In this document: positions 48,500 to 60,900 of the stretch, in pieces | How positions within the stretch are numbered: the first letter of the stretch is position 1 | Layout of the letters: the number at the start of each line of letters is the position of its first letter | Source of the DNA: Guadua angustifolia | Taxonomy: Eukaryota > Streptophyta > Magnoliopsida > Poales > Poaceae | Assembly (NCBI GenBank): GCA_036346375.1 | Contig: CM070500.1 | Coordinates: 84,424,437 to 84,488,436, forward strand | Length of the DNA: 64,000 nt | Direction of reading: 5' to 3' | The notes under the pieces: generated by a model | Databases searched by the model: none | What the model was told of the DNA's origin: nothing | The model's input: only the letters and a program-made list of their open reading frames with translations | Position numbers and translations under genes: made by a program

Positions 48500-51094
48500 G
48501 CAGTTTTTTCTACTCGAGCTCTTACTCGAGCCTAAGGTACTTCTTCTCAGCATCAGCGGCATCTTTTTCCGCCTGGCGGCACCTATGCAGAAGCACGTTG
48601 TCCTGGGCCTTGAGGTCGCCCACACGCTGCTCGAGCTTGGCTATCCGGTCCTCATGCTCACAGTAACGACCACGGACCTCGGGACGTCCATTGCAGCGTC
48701 AAGTCCTCCAAGGTCTTCGAAGGAGCCTGCACGGAAAGCTTGACGTCGCGCCCAAGACCCAAAGAAGTGAGGAATTACAGCGGTAACGAAAGCATCCTCA
48801 CCTGAGCAACGCCCGCGCTAAAATTATCCCGAAAGCGGCGGGTAACTTCGTGGCCCCGAAGATCTTCAAGGGTCGGTAGGGGACTGCAGACTTCCCCAGA
48901 ATCCTTCCAAGAGGGCGGTGGCCGATCAAGACGCATTTAGTCGCCCCCGCATGAGGTTATACAGGGTGCCACGCCTCCCCCGAGCGGCGCTCGCTCAGGT
49001 CTTCTCCCGTCCACCGAGCATGTTGTTTGGTCGGGGGCGGCAGGACGTTCTCCCGAGCATGCGATTTGCTCGGGGAAGGCGTCGTCTCGTCCCGAGCATG
49101 CTGTTCGCTCGGGGGCTTCGCGCATTCGCCTCGAGCAGGTGGCGTGCCCTGAGATCCCGAGCCCTCTTGGGTAGCTTTTTCACCCAAGACTGCGGGGTCG
49201 ACCTTCTTCCCTCCTTCCACACTCTCCATGCTGGGGGCAGGGAGCCTGGCCAGAGGAAGCGTTCCCTCCGGAGCAGAGGGGGCCACCTCGACTTGGTCGT
49301 CGGCGACGAACTTCTCCACCGCCTCCACACCCTCTGCCATCACGATGTCGGCGGCGTCGGCGAGCACCCCCGCTAAAACGTGATCAAGGAGCTCGTCAAT
49401 CACTTTGCGACAATCTGGGAAAGTCCTACGAGCTGTTCCGCCCACGTCAGAAGAGTGGGGTCAACTCGGACGCACGAAGCAAAGGGCGAGGAAAAGAAGA
49501 AAAAGCGGAATTCGGAGCTCACCCTCGGTCTGGTCCCCATCGTCGCCCGCGGGTGGAATGGCAGCCGCGACCACAAGTTCGGCCTTCTTCTCCGCGGTGC
49601 TGCTGATCCTCGCCAGGAGAGGGTCGACCTTCTCCATATCGACCGCCTCCAGTGTCTTCCTCGAGCGGCCACGCCTTATCCGAAGGGGCGGCACGTCCTC
49701 CTCCTCCTCCTCGCCGGCGGCCACGATCTCGAGCTCTGGCTCGCCGAGCCTCTTGACTCGCATGAGCTTGGCACGAGCTTTCACCACCTCCTCCTGCAGC
49801 CTCTTTTGCTCGGCCTACACCAGTTCTTCGGTCAGGCCCTTCTCCTTCTCGAGCTGCTCCAGGTGGTCCTTGCCGTAATTATCCAACCACGCGTTCAAGC
49901 TGCTTACCTCCTTCCGGTCGGCAAACTCCATGTGCCGCATCACCAGGTTGCTGGACGAGCTCGCCCGCTTCTTCGTCAACCGTGTGGTGACTGGCGGCGG
50001 GGCATGCCTCTTGCTCCTCGTGCTCTTGGTCCTGGCGGTTGGAACAAGCAACCCCTTGCCCCCTGCCAGGGGTTTAAGCGCGCCCACCGCCAACTCCAGA
50101 GCTTCTTTCTCCTACAGAGAGACGAAAAGACGTCAGGAGGGCTCGGGATGCTTTCCCCGAGCATGAGCCGCAAGACGGCTTACCACGTCGCCCCGCTCGA
50201 GCACGTTCTTCGAGACTTGCCGATTGTGCTCGAGTTCTTTGCCCTTGGGGGTGCCGAACATCTCTCCGACTCTCTTCTCCACCCAGTCAAAGCCCGGGGC
50301 TGTTGCCGATCGACAGAAGAAATTAGCACGTACCCAAGCAGCACATGTGGAGCAAAAAATCGCCCAAGACCGTGAAGCTTACCAGATTCATCTTCGCGGG
50401 TCATGTCGATCCACCCGGTGATCTCGAAGAAGGGGTGCTCCCTCTTCCTCAGAGGGGACACCCTGTTCCTAAGGAAGTCACAGACGATGTCTCAACCAGT
50501 CAACCCCATGTTCGTGAGCTCGCTGATCAGCATCAAGGACTGCTCCTCCTCAGGCACGATGGGCAGGCGCGGGGTGTCGGTGCTGGGCGCCGCCGCTTCG
50601 GTGAAGCGCAGAGAGCTCCCCGCCGCCTTCCGAAGGTAGAACCAGGAGTCGGCCCAGCCCGCCACCGAGTCCTTGAGGGAGAAGAGGGGGTACTCGTACG
50701 GGCGGTGGCCTCGCAGGCGGAAGTACAGAGCACCGGTACGAGAGGCGTTGCCGGTGCGGAACAAGCTATAGAAATGGAAGAAGAGGCTCGGCGTAGGAAG
50801 CACGCCCACGAAGCCCTCGCAAAGGTGGGCGAAGATGGTCAAGATGAGGATGGAGTTAGGGTTCAGATGGGTGATCTCGCACTCACAGTGCGCAAGCACG
50901 GCCTCCAGGAACTCGCTCTCGGGCATTCGAAGCCCGTTGACGGTGTAGAGGTCGCACGTGACGATCTCATCATTTTGCGGCACCGGAGCTCCTTCGCCGC
51001 TTGGGATCCGCCAGGAGCCGGCGTCGAGGTACCCGAAGTCCTCCAGCGCTCGAAGCCTCTCCTTAGTGATCTTGGATGAGCCGAACTTCGCCAT
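48500..51094 (-). pseudogene. Antisense ORF of the Tat element, plant transposase_28-like
   Basis: The start is MAKFGSSKI at 51094 on -, with a 200-codon open part to 50492. The segments THLNPNSILILTIFAHLCEG and the following YSLFRTG...WFYLRKA fit the putative plant transposon domain PF04195 found in such proteins. An in-frame stop after NMGLTG (about 50492) interrupts a clear continuation (DIVCDFLRNRVSPLRKR). Further down are a Lys/Glu-rich coiled-coil part (49815-50093, EKEKGLTEELV), acidic stretches (EEEEED) and repeats of an HAR-type peptide at 48990-49140 encoded by CCGAGCATG repeats. Several frames are needed, so it is decayed. Its function is not established. Confidence 0.7.
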
Positions 51095-51450
51095 GCAGAA
51101 GATTTGGAGAAAAGGCGCAAGAGCGAGGGAAGGTTTGAAGGCTGAAATGCTTTAAAGTCTGGTTGCGAGCCGTGGGGGAGGAAAGGTTTCCAGGGCTGTA
51201 CCGCCTCGTCCTTATAGGCGGAGAAGCCAAAAGGGCCGCAAACCGCCCGGTTCATTCGCAAGCCGGCGCGTGGCAATGTGGTTTTCAAAATGCGCCTGTG
51301 ACGGTGCAGCTTCCTCAAAATCGCCGAAGACCGCGAACCGCGACTACAATGCTTCAGCGGAAAGGAACTGTCGCGACCCCTCGCCTCCATTCCCGACCGC
51401 GATTCCGCCTTAGACCGCGGTTGCCGCCGCCCTGACCTTCTTTGGCTTAT

Positions 51451-51652
51451 TTCGTCCCGAGCATGTTTGCGGATGATGCAAGAGCTCTTCGCTGAAATTT
51501 CGTCCCGGGCATGTTTGCGGATGTCATGGTAGCTCTTTATTGCAAATTTCGCCCCGCATGTTTGTCCGGATCTTGCATAGCTCTTCGCTGCAGAATTTCT
51601 CGTCCCGGGGCATGTTTGTCCGGATGCTGCAGTAGCCCTTTGTCGCAGAATT
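51451..51652 (+). repeat. Four tandem repeats of 48-55 bp in the Tat 3' region
   Basis: Units start at 51451, 51499, 51548 and 51597. Each begins TTCGTCCCGAGCATGTTTG or a variant and contains AGCTCTTCGCTG. They lie between the antisense gene and the polypurine tract. Confidence 0.88.
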
Positions 51653-51790
51653 CCTTGTTCCCGATCTGCGTTGCTCGGGGGCTATAGTGGCCTTACGCTG
51701 CGGGGTTCCAATCCCTTGCCAAGGGTCTGGAGGCCTAAGGCGGGGGCCTCGATCGAGGCGAATTCCCCCCTTTAAGCCTCGGGGGCTAGC

Positions 51791-52573
51791 TGTTGGGGAT
51801 TGGGTATTCTCGGTAGATGACCCTCGTATCCCAGCGGTCTCGGGCATGCCTATGCTCGGGCCACGTCTCCAAAAAAGGTCTTCGGACCGCCCGACCTCCG
51901 GGTTGTCCCCTATCCTTCGTCAAGCTCGTCCCGAGCATGCTCGCCGAGTCCGCGACTGCACGACCGGCCTAGCTAAGAGACCTCGGGCTTCGCCCAAAAT
52001 CCGGGCACGGTCCCCAAGGGCGACGTGGCATTAATTACGCTGGCTCGAAGAAGGATCACAACGACGATCTGACGCCTTGCGTGGTCTCGCTACCATGCTC
52101 ACTACCGCCTTTACGCCCATCGGCTCATCGACGTGCCGCTGCTTCCGCCGACAGAGGCGCTGAACGCTCAAGACGTTCAAACAAGAGCGCCCCCGTAATA
52201 AATGTTTTGTCATCAGTAATCCCTATAAATACCCTTCCGCACGAAGGGTTGAGGGTTATACTTTGCTTACTATTTTTCACAGACTCGGCACTTGTCTCGG
52301 TCTTTCCGGAATCGCCTGGGCTTCCCGAGACAAGCAAGCGTTGTAATCCACCTTCACACAGTAGTGCAATCACTGGACGTAGGGTTGTTATCTCCCTGCG
52401 AGAGGCCCGAACCAGCTAAAAAGAGACCCCTTGCTCGTTACGATTGTCATTGCCACCTCGTTTCGTAGCTCGGTAGGCCCTCGGAAGCTATAACCCCGCG
52501 AAAAAGGGGCCTTAGGTTGATCCCTCATTCAACAAGTAAGCTCGGCGAGGGACCGGTTCCCAAATCGTCGACA
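51791..52573 (+). repeat. 3' LTR of the Tat-like element
   Basis: The 783-bp LTR runs from TGTTGGGGATTGGG to AATCGTCGACA. A TATA box (CTATAAATA) lies near 52223-52231. The preceding purine tract fixes the + orientation. Confidence 0.8.
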
Positions 52574-52574
52574 A

Positions 52575-52604
52575 GAGTTTTATATGATACGCGAGAAGTA
52601 GTTG
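52575..52604 (+). repeat. Copy block 3 of the PPR-UGT segment
   Basis: The AGTTTTATAT-GATACGCGAGAAG region matches about 42141-42168. It is cut at 52607 by the PIF-like insertion and continues at 55645. Confidence 0.8.
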
Positions 52605-53351
52605 TAATAGCATCTCCAACAATACTCTCCAAAAACCAGATTTACAGAACTCTCTAAAAAATGCCTCTCCATATCTCCTCCCTCTCCAACAGCACTCTCC
52701 ATATCACACTTTCTATTTTCTCTCTCCTATATTCTAATCATATTCCACGTAATACTCATAATAAAGAACTCGCTTTTTTTACCGGTAAATTCAAACAACT
52801 ATATTTGAATACGGGAATTTAAAAATTGAAATTTATTGTGCTGACCACATTGTAACGTTTATCTTTGAACGGATAAATTCGAACGGTTATATTTGAACTT
52901 GAGAATTTTAAATTCAACTATGATGTATCAGTTTATGCACTTCAACTATAAATGCGATTTTCCGGTTTCAAGTCACTTGCCGACATTCAATTATATTGAA
53001 TTTGTATGGACAAGCAACCATTTTTTTACCGGTAAATTCAAACATCTAAATTTGAATGCGAGAAATTTAAATTCGAAATAGTACATACATATATTCTAGC
53101 ATAGCACAGTTAAACCATTTTGTTATCAATTGGTTGAGTTGAATGTACATTCTTCTCTGGCAATGCAGAACATTCCAAGAAACAATGCTCCAATCTGACA
53201 AACAAGAAAATTGTAACAACCGACAAACACATAACGAGGAAATGCTACTGTCAAGAGCGGCCAGAGGGGAACCATGCAAGATTTTTAAATTCACAACAGA
53301 TATACAACTGGTTAGGATTTCAACATACAAAGGGAATATCTTATATATAAT

Positions 53352-54061
53352 GTCGCCTGGGTTTCGCGAGAGGAGACGCTGCCCACGTGTCAGCCTTGCG
53401 TTTTTTGCGAAAAACCCCTTCCGTTTCTCTAAATTACGGATAGGTCCCTCGAAATTACGGATAGGTCCTCCGCGAATTTTTGTGAGAGGAAGATTTTTAT
53501 TTTTTTTTCGCATTCGGGTCCCTCGCGCGGTACTTTACGGAAGAGACCCCCGCTAAATTCAAATCGCGGATATGCCCTTTTCTAATTTTTCGTGATAGCT
53601 AACGTGTCCAAAAACGTAACAAATAGGTCCTCGCTCCTTACGCCTAGGTCCTTTCTCCGCTTTTCACGGAAAAATGTTTTCGTCACCGAAATATGTGTGC
53701 ATCTCTAAGAAGGTTATCACCACGCCTAGGTCCTTTCTCCGTTTTGCAGGAAAAAATATTTTCATCACTAGAAATATGTGTGCAACTCAAAAAATTGTCG
53801 TCACTAATAATTCTTCGCCTTTTCCTCTAGACTGTTTTCCACCTCGCTTTTCCCACCTTGGTCTTCGATATTTCCCAAATAATTCGCCGAAAGAAATATT
53901 TCTACAACTCTAACTCTTTGTTTTTTCCCCCCGTAACTCGGTTTCTGCTGTTTTCCGGTGTGAAAAATATGTTGAAAATCGTGTTTGCATCGTTTCGTCG
54001 ATTTTTTCCCCACGCTCACACAACACGGCGTGCAGTAGCACTAGCACGCAACCTTGCCTAG
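53352..54061 (+). mobile_element. Possible nested Helitron-like element
   Basis: The 3' side has a 6-bp stem GCGTGC/GCACGC (54028-54049) followed 8 bp later by CTAG with T next. The body holds repeated AGGTCCTTTCTCCG and ATTACGGATAGGTCC phrases shared with 55.9-63.2 kb. The left end (TCGCCTGGG near 53352) is a guess. Confidence 0.4.
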
Positions 54062-54823
54062 TAACCTTAAGTACCTTAGACCTACAAGCGTGATCAGGAG
54101 TTGCTGAGAAACACTCTAAGAATACCTGTGACGCACTAAATTGCTCTAGTTCTAACCAAAAGCATTAGTCATTCACAATTGTGTTGGTCTGCATACACAA
54201 AATAAAAATGGTCTCACCTTTCAAAGCTCATTGTACAAGCAAGAACAAGAAGAGGCGTAAATCTTAATCCTTGACCTCAGCACTAAAAGTCTAAAACTGA
54301 GAAACATAAGCAAGTAAAACTACCAAATAAACATAGACATTCAATTCTAAAACTGAGAAACATAAGCAAGTAAAACTACCAACTGAGCAACCAACATACT
54401 TGATTGAAGGAGGAAATAAGGCATTCTCACGCAGACAAGTAGAACTCAAAATAATGACAGCTACTCATAGAAAGTGAGCTTATCTCATACATCACACCCT
54501 CACAAAACAACCAACTAGTAAATTTCCTTGCCAAGATGAGCACCCTCAATTAGATCTGGCAAGTCTGCCAATGTTGCTTCCGAGTAAAATCACAGCGCCC
54601 CTGAAGTGGGATCACCAAGCCACCGAAGATTTGGCATTAATATGGTGAATGGATAATCAGCAATGTCAGGTCTTGCAAGTGTTATAGCTGATAGAAGTGT
54701 TGACTTTCGAGCATATGGAAGTCCCTGAAAATGCAATAAAGACAATTATACCAATTCGATTCTATTAATTCTATGTGAACTGACACCAACATCTCAAAAG
54801 CTCTGACCACCTGGGACTGGGAA

Positions 54824-54990
54824 AATCAGTGAGGCAAATATTTGAAGCCCAGCATCTACATAGCAAATCGGAAAGGGAAATCAGTAAATATTTGAAGCAA
54901 ATCAGTAAATCAGTGAGGCAAATATTTGAAGCCCAGCATCTACATAGCAAATCGGTAAGGGAAATCAGTATATCAGTAAATCGGTAAGGC
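54824..54990 (+). repeat. Direct repeat of about 84 bp
   Basis: AATCAGTGAGGCAAATATTT starts at 54824 and again at 54908, each followed by GAAGCCCAGCATCTACATAG. Shorter AAATCAGTAA motifs continue to about 55070. Confidence 0.88.
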
Positions 54991-55488
54991 ATCTAGCAAA
55001 TTAGTAACTACCAAATCAGTAACTAGCTTGCAGCATCTACACAGCAAATCAGTAACTACCAAATCTGGGGCTCCTCCTTACCAAGAAACCGAGAAGAAGC
55101 AAGAGATGAGTCAAATCCGGACGGATCTCCACTTCACACCAGTATCCGCCATCGGATGGCTCGAGGAGGGTTGGGGATCCGGCACAGATCTAACAGGGAG
55201 CGGGGCCAGGCAGTCGTAGGCGACAATCTTGATGATGATGGACAAGCGACGGTGGTCGGGAGCTGGATCGGTGCCGAGCGGTGTGGGGTTGGAGGGAGAA
55301 GATGAGGACGAGACGGACGAGGCTGCGTGCGAGGAAATGCCGGTCACTGCGCCCCCGCGAACGAAGCGAAGCGGTGGTCGGGGGTTGGCCTGTGCGCGAG
55401 CGGTGTGAGGGTTGGAGGATCGGTGGAGGACGAGCAGGAGGAGTCGTTGTGCTCGCGCGAACGAAGAAGGCCGTTGCGCTCGCCGGAT

Positions 55489-55538
55489 AGCGAGCGGAGA
55501 GAGAATCGCTAGATATAGCGAGTCTCTCTCCGCTCGCT
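55489..55538. repeat. Strong hairpin in the PIF-like element
   Basis: A 22-bp arm beginning AGCGAGCGGAGAGAGA pairs with the arm ending TCTCTCTCCGCTCGCT around a 6-base loop AGATAT, with one mismatch. Confidence 0.9.
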
Positions 55539-55644
55539 TGATTTGGAGAGCTCGATAGCGAACCAGTTGGAGCCGTTTTTTCAGTCGACTCGGTAAAGTT
55601 TGGAGATAGCGAGCTCGATACAAGTGCTGTTGGAGATGCTCTAA

Positions 55645-55790
55645 GTACTAACAATTAAGCTCCAGACGCATCACCATTGAAGACATGAAAGCTGAGTCGA
55701 TAACTTCTGTAACCTTCACGCATGCCGTGCGTCACAACGGGTCACGTCAGAAAAGAGATTTCAACGCGACTCGCGAGCATTCACAGGGCG
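55645..55790 (+). repeat. Copy block 4 of the PPR-UGT segment (UGT promoter side)
   Basis: CATCACCATTGAAGAC and GCGTCACAACGGGTCACGTC match about 42205-42262 upstream of the UGT. The copy ends before the TATA box and no UGT sequence follows. Confidence 0.85.
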
Positions 55791-55884
55791 GAAATATAAT
55801 TTTTACTCACTCACTCCACTGATAGTGATAGTTATATCTTATCTATGAAAACCGGAAGAATTAGAGACTAACCAGGATGACCAC

Positions 55885-56303
55885 ATGTCACGTGTTTTTT
55901 TACGAAAAGGTCCTCCGTAAATTTTTTAATTACGTTTAGATCCTCCGGCCGGTTATTTTGCGAAAAAAACCTCGGTAGTCTGTATATTCACGGGTGGGTC
56001 CTCCGGTGGGTAGTTTTGCAAACACAAAAAATTACATCCAAGTCCTTCTATTGGTAATTTTGCAGAAAGGATCCTATGGTTTCGTATATTCATGAAAGGT
56101 GTCCTCCAACTTTCTTTTTTCAAGAAGATATTTTGCGAAAAAAGCCTCGGTAGTTTGTATATTCGCGGGTGGGTCCTCCGGTGGGTAGTTTTGCAAACAC
56201 AAAAATTACATTCAGGTTCTTCTATCGGTGATTTTGCAAAAAGGATCCTATGGTTTCGTATATTCGCGAGCAGGTCCTCCAACTTTCTTTTTTCAAGAAG
56301 AAC
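55885..56303 (+). repeat. Helitron-like repeat, left part, with a 177-bp tandem unit
   Basis: TTTTGCGAAAAAAACCTCGG near 55956 recurs near 56133 with the following 170 bp, rich in GGTCCTCCGG phrases. The sequence is interrupted at 56308 by Copia-2 and resumes at 61830. Confidence 0.75.
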
Positions 56304-56308
56304 CAACG

Positions 56309-56596
56309 TGTTACAAAGTATTGTTTTAAATGGATGTCCATAACCCCTTTTAGGAGAAACTCTCATGTATCAATTGAAGGAGAAACTCCATGCCATTACT
56401 ATGAAACCTACATAGTATCAATTCTTGTAACTCTTTATTTAGTTCAAACCTCTCATGTTACCTATAAATAGAGAGTTGTATGCATGAAAGAATAGAACAA
56501 GAAAGAAAGAATTCCCTCTACTTCTACATTGTTCATACTTTGAGTAATCCACTATATTGTTCATACTTTGGGTAATTCATTAGTTATTTTATATCA
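56309..56596 (+). repeat. 5' LTR of Copia-2
   Basis: TGTTACAAAG to ATATCA. A TATA box CTATAAATAG lies at about 56462-56471. After one base comes GTTATCAGCACGA, a primer-site candidate resembling other Copia elements but not a perfect initiator-Met site. Confidence 0.93.
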
Positions 56597-56758
56597 CGTT
56601 ATCAGCACGATCGTCTCTAAAAGGCTATCGTAAATTTCACATACTAAAAATAATTTGATCGTCATTTTTCTGAGGTAAAGTATTCTTTCAATCCCTATTT
56701 TATCTTGTTTAATTTACACTATAATTCATAGTTTGCATTTCTATGTATTGTAGTTTAC

Positions 56759-57613
56759 TATGTCGAATCTTGCAAAACTTGAATTCATGGCTTTAGATAT
56801 TACGGGCAAAAATTATTTGTCTTGGGTGCTTGATGCGAAATCCATCTAGATGCAAATAGCCTCGTGAAACAATCAAGGAGGAAATAAGGTGTCTAACCAA
56901 GAAAATGCTAAAGCCATGATCTTTATTCGCCATCACCTCCATGAAGGGTTAAAACTGAATACCTTACGGTGAAAGATCCCCTTGTTCTTTGGAACAAATT
57001 AAAGGAAAGGTATGATCATCAGAAAACTGTAATTCTTCCTAAAGCTCGATATGATTGGTTGCACCTGAGGTTGCAAGATTATAAAACTGTTTGTGAGTAT
57101 AATTCAGCCATGTTCAAAATCACTTCACAACTTTTGTGTGGAGAAAAGGTTACGGATGAGAAAATGTTGGAGAAAACATACTCCACATTCCATGCTTCAA
57201 ATTTGCTCCTGCAGCAGCAATACCGGGAAAAAGGGTTTAAGAAATATTCTGAACTTATTTCTTGCTTACTTGTGGCTGAACAAAATAATGAGCTTTTGAT
57301 GAAAAACCATGAGGCTCGTCCAATGGTTCAAGTCCATTCCCAAGTGAATGCGACAAGATATAATAATAACAATAGAGGTGCGCGAGGGCGTGGTCATGGT
57401 CGTGGATATGGACGAGGTCGTGGTAGAGGAAATTATAATGTTTCCTTCAAAAATACAAATGGTCCCCAGAAGAGGCAAGAAAAGGGAGATATAGGGAAAA
57501 ATGAAAATTATAAACATGAAAATATATGCTATCATTGTGGAGGCAAAAATCATTGGTCGCGTAAGCATAAATGCATAAAAGCACCTCATGGATCTCTATC
57601 AACAATCGGTTGA
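56759..57613 (+). pseudogene. Copia-2 gag
   Basis: The start is MSNLAKLEFMALDITGKNY at 56759. A TAG stop near 56847 and a frameshift near 56960 break the N-terminal part. The remaining 214 codons (56969-57613) are open, with the UBN2-type gag core (LWNKLKERYDHQKTVILPKA), a Gly-Arg stretch and a zinc knuckle CYHCGGKNHWSRKHKC near the end. Gag forms the virus-like particle that packages element RNA. Confidence 0.9.
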
Positions 57614-57935
57614 AAGGAAAGAAAAGGATAGAGACCAATTTTGCCGATAGTAATGGAGATAATGAATATTTTGGCAAAACTCAAGAAGAAGACAATGACC
57701 AACATGATACAACTCATTTAGATGTCTCGATTTTCTTATTTAAGAATAATTTTTTAAGTAGTTATTTGTACAAGAATAAATTTTATATGTTACATCTTTA
57801 ATAATGCAAACATGTTATGTTTTTGTTTGAGAATAAATATAATATATTACGTATTGAATTATGGTTGTAATGTTTTATGTGTTAATGAATTTTATGTTAT
57901 AATGCTCATTTATCTTATTAAAATTTTCTTTTGAA

Positions 57936-60900
57936 GTGAATGGAAAAAATGCTGGAGATATATGTGTTGTAGACAGTGCAACAACACATACTATTCTCAA
58001 GAATAAAAGGTATTTTCATAATTTAACGATGCATAATGGAAGTATCAATACCGTATCTGGGAGTGCAAATTTGATAGAGGGCTCCGAAAAGGCCATAATA
58101 TTATTACCCGGTAAGACAAAAATAAGTGTGAAAAAAAGCATTGTATTCCCCTAAGTCTCAAAGAAATCTATTGAGTTTTAAAGATATCCGCCAAAATGGA
58201 TATCACATTGAGACAATTAATGAAGAAAATAGGGAATACCTTAACATTACAAATATGTCATTGGGTAGGAAAAATGTATTGGAAAGATTGCCATCATTAT
58301 TATCTGGTTTGTACTATACAAAGATTGATAAAATTGAATCATATATGGTGGTAGATCAGAAGTTTACCAACCATAACGAATTTATTGTATGGCATGACCG
58401 ATTGGGCCATCCCGGATCAACAATGATGCGAAAAATTATAAATACTTTGTGTGGACATATGTTGAAGAACCAGAAGATTCTTCAGTCCAATGACTTCTCA
58501 TGTGTGGCATGCTCTCAAGGAAAATTGATTGTAAGACCATCACCAGCCAAAATAGGGGCTGAATCCCTTGATTTTCTAGAGCGCATACAAGGAGATATAT
58601 GCGGACCTATTCATCCAGCAAGTAGTCCATTTAGATATTTTATAGTTTTGATTGACGCATCGACTAGATGGTCACATGTCTCTCTATTATCAACTCGCAA
58701 CCTGGCGTTTGCGAGATTGTTAGCCCAATTAATAAAATTACGAGCACAATTTTCAGATTATCCTATTAAATCGATACGTTTGGATAATCTTTGGTGAATT
58801 TACCTCAAAAAGTTTCAATGATTATTGCATGTCAATTGGAATAAATATTGAGCATCCTGTAGCACATGTTCATACAGAATGGTCTTGCAGAATCACTTAT
58901 AAAACGGCTCCAATTAATTGCGAGACCATTACTTATGAAATCAAAACTCCCAACATCAGCTTGGGGCCATGCTATTTTGCATGCGGCATCATTAATTCGC
59001 ATCAGGCCAACAAGTTATCATACTTCTTCTCCATTACAGCTTAGTATTTGGAAAAGAGCAGACATATCCCATCTAAGAATTTTTGGTTGTGCAGTATATG
59101 TTCCAATTGCTCCACAAAAACACACGAAGATGGGACCACAAAGAAGGTTGGGAATATATGTTGGGTATGAATCCCCTTCTATAATAAAATATCTTGAGCC
59201 ATTAACTGGAGATTTATTTCTGACTAGATTTCTTGTTGTCATTTTGATGAATCAAATTTCCCAACATTAGGGGAGAAATGAAGAAGCTAAATAAGGAAAT
59301 TGTTTGGAATGAATTATCATTATCTCATTTTGATCATCGCACAAGACAATATGAACATGAAGTTCAAAGGATAATTCATCTATAAAATTTAGCGAATAAT
59401 TTGCACGATGCTTTTCTGATTTGAAACGAGTGACAAAGTCACATATTCCATTGCTAATGCTCTGAAAAAATTAGTGTCCCGAAGGACAACCACTATTGCA
59501 AATGAGACAAAACCTACCATAAAAGCGTGGTAGACCATTGGGCTCGAAAGATAAAAATCCTCGAAGAAGAAAAGGAGCTAAAGATAGTCAAGTTGAGGAA
59601 ATAATAGCTCAAGAAAAATCTCTTGAAGAGATGAATGACATGACTAATAATACTATTTCGGAAGAAATGCAGGTACCTGATTCTACACAAATTGAGATCT
59701 CATTAAACTATGTCATGTCAGGAAAACTTTTGAACCGTGATATTGACGTCAATGATGCATTTGCATATAATGTAGCGCTAGAAATTATACACGGTAATGA
59801 GGATCAAGAACCTCGATCAATCGAGGAATGCAAACAAAGAAATGATTGGCCAAAATGGAAAGACGCAATTGAGTGTAATTGAATTCTCTCGACAAATAGA
59901 GAAGTTTTGAGCTCAGAGCTCGTACACCCAATAGTGTAAAACCTATTGGTTACAAATGGATCTTTGTGCGAAAAAAGAAATGAGAAAGGAGAAGTTACAA
60001 GATACAAGGCACGATTAGTTGCCCAAGGCTTTTCCCAAAGACCTGGTATAGATTATGAAGAAACATACTCTCCCGTGATGGATGCAACAACTTTTAGATA
60101 TCTTATCTATCTGGCAATGAAGGAATGCCTTAACTTGCGTCTGATGGATGTTGTTACAGCATACTTATATGGATCACTAGATAGTGATATTTATATGAAA
60201 ATCCCCGAATGATTCAAAGCGCCGTAAGCGGCGGGTTCTCGAGAACAATATTCAATTAAACTGAGAAAGTCCTTATACGGATTAAAACAATCCGGACGAA
60301 TGTGGTATAATTGTCTCAGTGAATATTTGATAAAAGAAGGATACACAAACAATTCCATTTGTCCATGTGTATTCATAAAAAGATCTGGAGATGAATTTGT
60401 GATAATCATTTGTATCGTTGATGATCTAAATATGATTGGAATAACTAAAGGGATCTCAAATGCAGTTGAATGTTTAAAGAAAGAATTTGAGATGAAGGAT
60501 CTTGGAAAAACAAAGTTTTGCCTTGGATTACAAATTGATCATCTTAAGAATGGAATTATTATTCATCAAGCGACTTATACAGATAAAATTTTGAAACAAT
60601 TTTATATGGATAAAGCACACCCTTTAAGTACCCCAATGTTTGTAAGATCGCTTGATATAACTAAAGATCCTTTCCGACCTCTAGATAATGATGAAGAAAT
60701 TCTCGGCCCTGAAGTGCCATATTTAAGTGCCATAGGTGCACTTATGTATCTTTCTACTCATACATGACCTGATATCGCATTTGCAATCAACTTATTAGTA
60801 AGATATAGCTCATATCCTACAAGAAGACATTGGAACGGCGTCAAACATATATTTCGTTATCTTCAAGGTACAAATGATATGGGTTTATATTTTTCTGATG

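Larger units (their letters stand above)
48480..52573 (+). mobile_element. Truncated Ty3/Gypsy element, Tat lineage (RIRE2/Grande-like)
   Basis: Only the 3' part remains: an antisense gene, a tandem-repeat 3' untranslated region, a polypurine tract CGGGGGCTA (about 51779-51787) and a 3' LTR. No gag, protease, RT or integrase is visible and no 5' LTR. Known Tat elements carry an antisense ORF between pol and the 3' LTR and tandem repeats there, so the layout fits that lineage. The left border (about 48464-48500) abuts duplicated host DNA; loss of the 5' part and of host DNA equivalent to 41451-42136 may be one deletion. Confidence 0.75.
52608..55641. mobile_element. 3-kb PIF/Harbinger-like element, no transposase seen
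   Basis: The ends TAGCATCTCCAACAATAC and, in complement, GAGCATCTCCAACAGCAC are flanked by TAA (52605-52607 and 55642-55644). Joining the flanks restores the order seen at about 42168-42175. The interior has no recognisable transposase. It contains a possible nested Helitron-like piece (ending 54061), a short tandem repeat (54824-54990), a GC-rich right side and a strong hairpin (55489-55538). Confidence 0.85.
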
